A DNA stretch of 33,114 nucleotides from contig MU632030.1 of assembly GCA_026770615.1 (NCBI GenBank), positions 13,204 to 46,317 on the forward strand. Direction: 5' to 3'. A program made the translations under genes and the position numbers. The notes under the pieces were generated by a model. It worked only from the letters and a program-made list of their open reading frames with translations. It made no database searches and was not told the DNA's origin. This stretch comes from Pavlovales sp. CCMP2436. Taxonomy: Eukaryota > Haptophyta > Pavlovophyceae > Pavlovales. Positions 20,143-28,260 of the stretch are shown in pieces. Positions within the stretch are counted from its first letter, which is position 1. Each line of letters starts with the position of its first letter.

Positions 20143-20974
20143 GTCGACCGGCAAGCGGAAAACCTCGTGCATGAGCGCGCATGGGTTCAAGTGCAGCTTC
20201 CGGTTCCACCTCGAGGACACCAAGCAGGGCTAGACGTTGCTCCATGTGAACGACATGCACTCGTAGCACGAGTTCGACATGACGCTCACCGCCATCAACA
20301 ACCACGACGGGATTGCCCTGCCCATGGGGGTCAAAATCCCGCCTCAGCTCCACGAAATCGCGCGGATCAACCGGAGCGCCGGCCTCTCCGCGGCCGTGAT
20401 CAACCGGGTGCTGAAAAGCGAGGCCAACAAGCAGGGGCTCGCGATGACGTGGACGCTAGACGGTAAGTGCGCACAACTCCTACCCCAACCCTAGAACCCC
20501 AACACAAACCCTGACCCCCTTCCCTGACCCTCACCACCCCCCCCCCCCTTCCCTTAACCTATAGATGTCTATAAAGCCTTCTGCCGTGACGGGGTCGAGG
20601 CTAGCGAGTTCGACGCGGACAAGTTTGTGGCTGAGCTCAAGAGGTGCGAGGTCGAGCTGGGCCTCCCGTACGAGGTGAAGCTCAGCATGGAGGGCGAGCT
20701 CGAGTGTATGTTCTGGGTCAACGAGAACGGCCTCAAAAACTGAAGCTCGTTGCGCGACGCGAAGTGCGTGCTCTACGATACCAAGCATGGGACCAACAAG
20801 TACAAGCTCAAGCTCGGCTGCTGGACGATCGTTGACCACAACGGCGACACGCAGATCATCGCCTTCTCCCTGGTAATATATTTAATGATTTAATTAAGTA
20901 CCTTATTTATTATATTTAGACTTGAGCTCACACCCCCCTCATCTCCTTTTAGTTATAGCAATTATGATGAAAAT

Positions 20975-21045
20975 GATGATGATGATGATGAATGATGATG
21001 ATGATGATGATAATAATAATAATACTATTAATAATAATTATTAAT
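20975..21045. repeat. (GAT)n / (AAT)n microsatellite in a MULE intron
   Basis: A run of ATG/GAT triplets followed by AAT triplets within the intron 20873-21064. Confidence 0.9.
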
Positions 21046-21319
21046 ATCGTCATCATTCCCATAGGTCCCGCCGGGTGAGCCTAAGGAGGCCTTCATTTGG
21101 GCTTTCGCGCAGTTCAAAAAGCACCTCGGGGCGCCAACGGGCATCACCACAGACGGCGACCCGGGAATGCACAGCGCGATCGCGCTCATCTTCGGCGATG
21201 GCACCGTGCACCTCTTCTGCATTACACCAACCTCTTCAAGCACATGAGCAAGCTCTTTGGTGCAGACCGCACGGCGTGGCACGCCTTCGTCAACAGATTT
21301 TGGCGCATCGCCAAGCTGT

Positions 21320-21474
21320 CCGGCTCTTAGAAAAGGCGTAACGTACGGGGATTATCCGCGGTATCCGTGGGGCCCCGTGGGCCCCGGGGCTATGTGACAA
21401 GTTAGTTATATGTTAGTCACATAGGCGCCTCCGGCGGGGCCCCCGGGGGCCCTGCGGGGCTTTCTAAGAGCCGG
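21320..21474. mobile_element. 155-bp MITE inside the MULE transposase
   Basis: Terminal inverted repeats CCGGCTCTTAGAAA (left) and TTTCTAAGAGCCGG (right), with further inward symmetry (GGCTATGTGAC against GTCACATAGGC). It is flanked by the 8-bp direct repeat CAAGCTGT at 21312-21319 and 21475-21482. Removal with one copy of the repeat rejoins RIAKLS with DSGTRANF in the transposase frame. Eight-base duplications fit hAT-type non-autonomous elements, but the termini are not a standard hAT consensus. It has no coding capacity. Confidence 0.9.
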
Positions 21475-22062
21475 CAAGCTGTCGGACAGCGGCACCCGCG
21501 CGAACTTCGGTCAGCGCAGCCGCGCGAGCTGCACCCCGCCGTGCACACCCCGCTCCTTCACGCGCACACGCCGCCAGCTCATCCCTTCCCCCCCTCCACA
21601 CAGCAACGGAGTGGGCCGAGCTCACCACGCTCGCGCTGGCGTCCACATGCTGCGACCAAAAGACGCGCCAGCTCGCCTTCAAGTGGCTCCGGGCGCTGGG
21701 CACGCGGGCCCTGCGCTGGGCTGCGCGCTGGACGTGGGAGCACCTCACGCTGGACGTGCACTCCACACAGCGCGCCGAGGCGATCCACAGCGCGCTCTGC
21801 AACATCATCAGCGCCTCGGACAAGCTAGCCAAGCTCCTCGAGAAACTCTCTGAGTTCGAGTCGAACCGCGTCATGCGCAAGTTTATTGCGGCGCACCGCC
21901 GCGTTCTCGTGCAGGTGAGAGCTGCACCGCCCCGCGCCCACCCCCACCATCGCCCACACGCGGACCTGCACTCACACTCTCTGCCCCGCACCTCCCACCT
22001 AGGACGCCGCTTGCGTCAGCATCGTGGTGCGTGACCAGCTCGCAAAGATCCTCGTACCCGAG

Positions 22063-22796
22063 GTGCGCGCTAGCCTTTTTTTTTTTTTTTTAGAGACATA
22101 ATCATATTCATAATAGTCTCAGTCTTGTTTTCAGAAATAATGAAATCATTTTTCTATAATAACAAAACAAAACAAATTCACCAGGCCCCGATCATCATTT
22201 CATCCTATTGTTAATTGCAAATCACCCGTGCTATTGTTAATAAGAAGAATAGCAATACTAAAATAGTAGTAGTAGTGGTAGTATTATAGTATTATAAATA
22301 CTAATACTAATGATAGGTATATGTATACTTATTATCATTGTAACTGCAATTGTAATATAATGCAATGCAATGCAAATGATAGTAGTAATAATATTACTTA
22401 TTGGTCAACGTTATTTTTTGCTAGAATCATAATAATAATCTATGTCATATTTGCAGAAAAAAAATCTTGTTCTAATTAAAAATTAAAAATTTCTCAAGCC
22501 AATATCATGATCTCTTCATACTGCTCAAAATTCGTAATTCACCCGGGCTATTTGTAGCAAAAAAAAAGAAGGCATCAGTAATAGTAGTAATATTAATAAA
22601 TTCAGCAATAATAATTTAATTGTAGTACTAACATTACTACTACTGCTACATTACATTTCGCAATGTTACCTATTGATATTATTAGTACTTTTATTGGTCA
22701 TACTGATCGTTAGTAGATCCCAAGATTGACCCTAAAATATATGTATGTATATAATATATATGAACTCACACTAGTACTAATGCTACATCTCATTAG
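22063..22796 (+). other. Large AT-rich intron of the MULE transposase
   Basis: A 734-bp intron between CCCGAG and GCGCTTGAG, far more AT-rich than the exons, with a poly-T run near 22076-22091 and scattered AAT/AGT words. No gene is visible in it. Its length and composition contrast with the other introns of the gene (88-192 bp). Confidence 0.7.
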
Positions 22797-23903
22797 GCGC
22801 TTGAGCGTGTCCGCAAGCAGGCGTCGCTCGCCCTGCTCTACAAGATCGAGCGGATCTCAGATGATGACGATGTGCCCATCTCGCAGTGCGAGTACCGCGT
22901 GACGTATGTCGCCCCGCCGCAGGCTGCCCCACAGGCGGTGGGCTCGTCTAGCGCGGAGGGGAGGAAGGCTGGCGCGGCTGTGGGCTCTGGGCCATTGCCA
23001 GGTGTGCTGGATTTGGTTGACAACGCCGTGCTTCTTGCCGACCATCGGCTCAACCAGCAGTGGTGCAGCGTCACGCACGTCGCGTCGCTCCGCAAATGGT
23101 ATAGACCCCCTCCCGGCACACTCACGCACACCTCCCCCCCACCTACTAACACACGGCCTCACCCCCCCCCCCCCCCCCCCTCGCAGCACGTGCCAGCAGC
23201 CTAACTGCTCGGGCCTCCCATGTCGCCACCAGCTGGCGATCTGGAACTACCTCTTGGCGACACACGACATGTCCGAGATCCACTCTCTCGCGTTCAACAT
23301 CAAGAACACCAGCACGCCCGTGTGGCTGAAGGAGTCGCACGACGTGCTCGCGGTTGCTGCAGCCGTCCGGCAGCAGCAGCGCGACATCTTCCATGCCAAC
23401 CTGGCGGGCCGCAGGCACGGACAAGGCGCACGCGACGTCTTCACCCGCTCGGAGCTCGGGGCGTACGCGGTCGCGCAATTTCGCCCCATCGCCGAGTTGT
23501 ACGCGGACAGCGAGGAGACCATCGACCTCGTCGTCGCTCACATGCTCAAGTTCAAACAGCTCGCCCCAAAAGGTACGCACTGCTCTGCTCCCAGCGCGCG
23601 TGGCTCTGCTCCCAGCCCGGCCTCGCGCTCGCGCTTGTTCTGACAATGACGCTGATCTCGCTCACCCGACGCGCCTGCATGTGCCTTGCGGTGTTGAAGA
23701 GCGCCAAAAAGGCCGTCGCGACTGCGCGGGTGGTCGATGAGGAGGAGGAGGAGGCTGCGCACGCGGAGGCCGTGGGCGGGGCCGGACCTTCGGGGAAGCA
23801 CGACCCGCCCCCGCAGGCTCGCACCATTTTGAACCCGACGCACAAGCCTAAGCCCGGGAAGGTGGCGCAGGCTCGCAGGAAGGGCGCTCACGAGAGGGGC
23901 TGA

Positions 23904-24106
23904 TGTGCGGATACGCCGGCCGCACTTGTCCTGGGAACTGGGTGTGCTAGTTGTAGTTAGTGGCTAGTTAAAGCGTTACTAAAGTGAACTTAGTCTTAGG
24001 ATACACGTGCCAAAACCACATATATATGGGACCTCCGACCCGGCCCACGCCACTGACGTCATTTTTAATTATATAGACAAGAGCCAAGTACGCGTCACGC
24101 CGCCGG
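23904..24106. other. MULE internal sequence between transposase stop and right TIR
   Basis: Presumed 3' UTR of the MULE transposase. It contains an AT-rich CACATATATATGG segment near 24018-24030. No gene is seen. Confidence 0.4.
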
Positions 24107-24916
24107 ACTAGTGTCTAGACGCGAGCTTCGTCGCCCTGCTGAGGGATCAGTATAGGTAGCTCTTGTGCCTGTGGCCGGCTTGACGAGCTTGAAGCCCTTG
24201 CTCGACGCCCAATGTTGCAGCGCGGCTCGTGCATGCTCGAACGACTCCCACGGACCCACCGGCAGGTCGTCGGGGCGGTCGACCACCTTGCGGAACAGCG
24301 CGTCGACCACCTCGAATGAACAGCGCACATCCGCGGGCGCCGGGGGCGCCTCAGCCGGAGCAGCAGCCAGAGCAGCAGCCAGAGCAGCAGCCGGAGCCGG
24401 CGTCGTGCGCTGCGGAGCCGGCTCGAGCGACGCGCGGAGCGGCGACAACGCGGGCGGCAGTCCTCCGCCCGGCGAGCGGGGGCGCAGCGTGTCGAGGCGC
24501 TGCGATCTGCGCGGAGCCGGCTCGAGCGATGAGCGGCTCGGCGACGGCACGGGCGGCAGTCCTCCGCCCGGCGAGCGGGGTCGCAGCGTGCCGTGACGCG
24601 GCGAGCTGTGCGGCGACGGAGCGAGCGTCGAGCGGAGCGGCAACGCCGCCGGCGAGTTGAGCGGCGGCCGAGCGAGCGACGAGCGGCGCGGCGACGCCGC
24701 CGGCGAGGCCACGCGCGACAGCGCCGGGCGGTGCGGCGAGGGGAGCGCCTCGGTGTGCGGCTGCGATGAGGGCGCGCCGCCCGCCGCCGCCGCCGGCCCG
24801 CTCCTGCCGAGGCCCAAGAACGCGAACCTCGCGTTGCGCTCGCTCTGCGCAGCGCTCTGCCAAGTGCGGGCGCAGCGCTGCCAAGTACGAGGCCTGCGAA
24901 GGGCTCCGAGTAACAC
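24095..24916 (-). pseudogene. Second copy of the MULE transposase N-terminus, in the right TIR
   Basis: An open frame of 273 codons that repeats the N-terminal part of the transposase (FAFLGLGRSGPAAAAGGAP, later DDLPVGPWESFEHARAALQH) in inverted orientation. The position of the left copy's ATG reads AGG here (GCGATGTTTGCG versus GCGAGGTTCGCG), so the natural start is lost. It carries an extra internal duplication of about 33 codons around LRPRSPGGGLPP. It stops before the zinc cluster and catalytic core. It is best seen as part of the long TIR, not an independent gene, although a short protein from an upstream start cannot be excluded. Confidence 0.75.
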
Positions 24917-25006
24917 GCTGGCACGGAGACGGACTCCGAATTAGACCGTCTCGAGCCCGTATTCCGAGACTGACTCGGAATTAGACGGCTCGCATTACGG
25001 GAGCCG
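24107..25006 (-). repeat. MULE right long terminal inverted repeat
   Basis: Inverted partner of 19351-20142; the right copy is longer through an internal tandem duplication and lacks about 15 bp after the GTCAAG codon pair where the left copy has the first TAG. Confidence 0.8.
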
Positions 25007-25015
25007 GCGATGGCA
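25007..25015. repeat. Right 9-bp target-site duplication of the MULE
   Basis: GCGATGGCA, identical to 19342-19350. Confidence 0.95.
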
Positions 25016-26399
25016 CACCCTTTGTCGGGCGGCCAGAGTGCTTGTACTCAATCAGCGTGCTCACGCCCTCCGCCGTGTACTCGACCGTGCAAGAGGATTC
25101 GGGGCGCAGCTCGCGCACCACGCCCGCGACTGTGGAGCTCCGCGTCAGCACGCTATCGCCCACAGCGATCGACTCCCCCTTGCGCCGGTCCGAGGCGTCA
25201 AAAGCTGCGCGGATCTTTCGGCATTCGTTGAACACTGCGTTCGATCGGTGCAGGCCGAGCGCTGCCTTCACCCGCCGCCCCATGCCGCCCGTCTCTCGCT
25301 CGACTACCGCTTCTGGCGAGAGTACGCAGAGCGCGGCGTAGTACTCGCCACGCTGTGCCTCCGTCTGGTACTCCTTGAGCTCGGAGAGGGCTTCGCGCGC
25401 CCGCGACACAATGTAGAGCGCAGTCTCCGCCGCGTCGTCTCCAGCACGAGCGCCTCGAGCCTCCCGAGGACTCGCTAGCCAACGCCAAACGCAGACACAG
25501 CACCAACGATGAGATCGGCAACGCGCCCAGCAGAGCCGGCAGCGTGATAACGCAGTGATGCGAGCACACCCCTGCGCGCGTGGTTAAGCGCAACTCTACG
25601 CTGCCGCGCAGTGCATGCGTTGCCGTTGTCTGCCTCGATCGGCACCTGAGCGCGCGCGAGGAAGATTTGTTCTTGCCGAGTGAAGTCGCGCAGGTCCCAC
25701 GTCGTCCAGTTGCCGTCTGCATCATCATAAGTGCGCCCGCGCTTCGCCTCTACGGACTCGGGCGCGCTGCGCGCCCGCCACAGCGGCAGAGGCCCGGTCT
25801 CGGCCGGCTCCGAGCGCGCGCGCGACAAGCGCGGCACCGGCTCGGGCGGCGCAGGCCCGGGCTCGAGCTGCACCCGGCAGCGGTGCGTTGCGAGCAGCTC
25901 GTTGACGAGGTGCACGATCGCATGCTGCAGCGACGGACGCGTAGTCGAGGGATTACGCTTGAGCTGCATCCGCTTCGTTGGCTCCACCATCCTGCAGCAG
26001 CCGAGCGACACCTGGACGTACTCGCGCGCACCTGCGCTTCCCCCCGTCTCCGCGGAGAAGACGTTGTCCACCTTGCGCAAGCGCACCAGGAAGTCATCAA
26101 CGCTTGTGCCGACGAGCTCTTCGAGCGGCTCCGGCCAGCGGAGCGACATCGCGGTGGGATGCTGCGAGTCTGGAGCGATCCAGAGCACAAGTAGGGTTTT
26201 AAAAACGGTTCGAAACATGTTTAAAATCGGCGCGCGTTAGTTATGGATCCCTGGCTCGCCCATGAAGACTTGAAGATATTCTGAATATTTCATAAAATAG
26301 AGCTCGTTAAGCCCGACCAATAAACACTTCAAATTTCGGCGTAGCCCGTCAGGAATGCTCTCATCTCGGTAAGATGGTCTTCGCCCACTTGAGAGCTGT

Positions 26400-26423
26400 C
26401 CGGGGGTGACCTGAGCCATAGCC
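26400..26423 (-). repeat. Right TIR of the DNA transposon
   Basis: Exact inverted match of 17325-17348; followed by CGCC at 26424-26427. Confidence 0.7.
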
Positions 26424-27344
26424 CGCCCTCCTGCACTCCCCCCGTCCTCCCCCCACCATGGCCGCGCCTGTAACCTCCGCCATACGCACCGCGATGCAGT
26501 GGCGGCCGCTGCGGTGGCCGCTGCTGCGGCGGTGGCGGCGGTAGCTGAGCTGGCGGTCTTGGCAGCGGCTGCAACATTGGTACGGAGCCGGCGATGTGGT
26601 CCTTCCGGGCTTCCCCGTCAAGAGTTGGGCGTAGGAGCGTAGCTGCAGCTTCGTCGGCAACGTTGGTGGCGTTGTCGAGGGCATCTCTGCGTGCGACTGG
26701 GAGCATGCTCGCAAACACGCTGGCATCAGCTTGCCGCAACTCACATTGAATGCAGTCTTGAGCGTCTTGTCGCGGGCCTTCTGCGCATCTGCACGGCTTT
26801 GTCGCGGGGGGATCTCGCTAGGCTCGATGGCCTTCGGTGCGACGGGCAGCGCAGCGAGGATCGCGCGTGCAAGCTCGCGAACCGGTCTAGAGCGCTCTAC
26901 CCTGATCGGGCCGCCCGCCGCGTGAAGCAGTGCGTATATCTCGTTGTAGGAGACTACGATGCTGGCTGCGAAGGAGGGGTCGTTTGACGCGCCGCCTCTC
27001 ATGCGGCTCGCGAGGCGCAGCGTCGCATGATACTCGACACCACACTCGACGAGTGAGTGCTGGTCATCCAACCGCTTGCCTTCGCAGGTAAGGATTTGGA
27101 GGTCGCGTGCGATGCCGGTCTTGAGCGTGATAGCGTCCTTGACCGTCTCGACCGTGAAGTATGGCTTCACCTCGACTACCAGCAGCGTCTGGCCAGCGAA
27201 GATCACGACAAAAATGTGCATGGGGCTCGACTTGCCATCGTGCGCCGCGCTCTGCGCCGAAGCCTCGCTCAGCGCCACGCTAGGCGACACGCCTGACTGT
27301 GCACTCGGCGGCGGCGGCGCGCTCAGTGAAGCGCTCAGCAGCAC
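26424..27344 (-). pseudogene. Ubiquitin-like domain with RG-rich tail (retroelement 5' region)
   Basis: At 27221-26991 lies a 77-residue ubiquitin fold: it starts MHIFVVIFAGQTLLVVEV, keeps TVETVKDAI and the turn CEGKRLDDQHSLVECG (the Lys48 position is Lys; the Lys63 position is not) and ends LRLASRMRGG, the Gly-Gly end at which ubiquitin proteases cut, followed directly by ASND. About 120 further residues of helical, Arg/Lys-rich protein follow. A frameshift near 26745 leads into the frame that gives a Pro-rich stretch and an RG-rich tail (RGAYGGGYRRGHGGGRTGG), a composition typical of RNA binding. The frame then meets the DNA transposon. Ubiquitin-like identity is firm; its place in the retroelement is inferred from strand and frame. 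Confidence 0.75.
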
Positions 27345-28260
27345 GCCCGACGGCGCAGTAATAGTGGGCGCCAGTGGGGGCAGCGATGGTGTGAGCGAGT
27401 CCTGGGGCGACGGTGGGGGCGCCGACAGCGCGGTAGGCTTTGGCGACGGTAGGGGCGGCGGCGATGGAGAGGTCTGGAGTGTGCTGGGGGTGGACGCACC
27501 TTTCTACAGGCGGCTCGGCGCACAGCGTGCCCGGCGATGGCGGCAGCAGCGCAAGCAGCGCACCCAGCGGCGGCTCGCTCGGCGGCGACACTCTCGGCGC
27601 GCCCAGCAGCGCGTTCCCCGACACGCCCTGCAGCGGCGATACCCTGGGCACGCTCGACAGCGGCGATACGCTCAGCGCTAGCTTCGACGCCGCGTCAAGC
27701 GGTGGCGCAGCGCTCGGCGGCGCACTAAGCGTCTGTGCTGTGCTCGGTGGCGCGCTCAGCGACTCGCATGACGGCGCGCTGGGCAGCGGCAGCGCGCTCC
27801 GCGCTGGCAGGGTGCGAACCCTCAGCAGCAGCGGGCTAGGCGACACGTTCGGGCTTGGTGGTGGCGGGCTTGGCGGCGGTGGGCTCGGCGGCGGCGGGCT
27901 TGGCGGTGTGTTCGGTAACCCGCCAGACAGCGCGCTCGCTGTGTGCTCGGCGTTTGGACCACCCGTGGTGTTCGGCGCGCTGCCTGCCTGCTCGGCAGAG
28001 CGCAAGTACTCGGCCACCTCGGTGAACCCGCACCTCGTGGTTTCGGTAACCAACCACTTCCTATCCCCTGCCGAGAGTTGGCCGCCGTGCTCGATGCTGT
28101 ATCGCAGTGTCCGCATGTGGCCTCCCAACGCAGCGATGATGGACTTGCTGCTGTCAATCTCGCCTCCGTGCTCGTGCGCGTGGCGTAGTGCCTCGAAGTA
28201 GCGGCTGAGAAGCAGGTGAACTCGCCCACGGGGCAGCCTCAGGAGAGGAGCCAGATCAGT
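27280..28260 (-). pseudogene. Ankyrin-like stretch and Pro-rich linker (retroelement 5' region)
   Basis: Reading from about 28260, the frame gives FEALRHAHEHGGEID, ALGGHMRTLRYSIEHGG and TTRCGFTEVAEYLRSAEQ, with the AA..G....L.....HG pattern of algal ankyrin repeats. It then enters a Pro/Ser-rich linker with PPPPSP units at about 27920-27845. A frameshift near 27330 leads into the ubiquitin-like frame. The preceding frame (28239-29435) ends with CDDAAQEGNLEALIWLL, the likely first ankyrin repeat, so a frameshift near 28245 splits the ankyrin region. Confidence 0.5.

Larger units (their letters stand above)
19530..23903 (+). pseudogene. Mutator-like (MULE) transposase with SWIM zinc finger, eight or more exons, degenerate
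   Basis: Exons as read: 19530-20462, 20565-20872, 21065-21509 (containing the MITE), 21604-21914, 22003-22062, 22797-23098, 23187-23572, 23702-23903 (stop TGA); introns are GT-AG. Domain order: Ala/Ser/Pro-rich N-terminus, a FAR1-like zinc cluster (KCSFRFH...LLHVNDMHS), the MULE catalytic core VLYDTKHGTNKYKLKL (first Asp), TTDGDPGM (second Asp) and TQRAEAIHSALC (Glu), then a SWIM finger created across the exon 6/7 junction (KCTCQQPNCSGLPCRH, CxC...CxH), and a basic tail. Breaks: TAG at 20060, about 20231 and about 20263, TGA in exon 2 (GLKN-stop-SSLRDAK), a one-base deletion near 21222, and the MITE. The catalytic residues remain recognisable, so decay is recent or moderate. Confidence 0.88.
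19351..25006 (+). mobile_element. Mutator-like element with about 0.8-0.9 kb terminal inverted repeats
   Basis: A 5656-bp element bounded by CGGCTCCCG...CGGGAGCCG and a perfect 9-bp duplication. The inverted repeats run inward to roughly 20140 on the left and 24107 on the right; they include an outer foldback (ATTCCGAG...CTCGGAAT within a GAGCCCGT...ACGGGCTC pair) and the N-terminal coding region of the transposase. It inserted into the transposase-like gene of the surrounding DNA transposon, on the opposite strand to that gene. Confidence 0.93.
17598..26218 (-). pseudogene. Transposase-like gene with HFK and HGKG-x2-DG motifs, interrupted by a MULE
   Basis: Read on the minus strand: exon 1 26218-25570 (MFRTVFKTLL; M at the proposed start), a 95-bp GT-AG intron 25569-25475 that restores phase, exon 2 25474-25007, then the MULE, resuming at 19350 in the same frame (KGVPSP-PPPSATAP). 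A second intron probably ends at the AG before 19048. The core at about 18900-18480 has VIVDVHAAYD, GVHSDSATHFKS and APGHGKGVWDGLGAVLKR; this D...HFK...HGKG...DG...KR series is known to me from DDE-like transposon proteins of invertebrates and algae. The C-terminal part (18389-17598; GTYEFLVLMEKLIAARTF, GDWVVAQ, VKWFERHPADPEG) is in another frame. Breaks: TAG at 18983-18985, a 28-bp tandem duplication at 18638-18693, a frameshift near 18400, and the MULE. Function as this element's transposase is inference. Confidence 0.6.
17325..26423 (-). mobile_element. DNA transposon with 24-bp TIRs and CGCC duplication, itself carrying a MULE
   Basis: The 24 bases at 17325-17348 are repeated exactly in inverted orientation at 26400-26423, and just inside them a GAAGAYCATCTTA word is also shared. 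The repeats lie about 200-250 bp outside the ends of a minus-strand transposase-like gene. Both sides are flanked by CGCC (17321-17324 and 26424-26427), a candidate 4-bp target duplication, although the left flank is GC-repetitive. Without the MULE the element is about 3.4 kb. Four-base duplications occur, for example, in the Sola superfamily; I cannot assign the superfamily from sequence alone. Confidence 0.6.

Noticed and set aside
23160..23181. C homopolymer as an assembly gap
   Set aside because: It is the pyrimidine tract before a good AG acceptor whose use completes the SWIM finger; length may be inexact but the position is biologically sensible.
26361..26739. Two overlapping frames over the RG tail as separate genes
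   Set aside because: They are best explained by one protein with a frameshift near 26745; only one frame gives the RG-rich tail.
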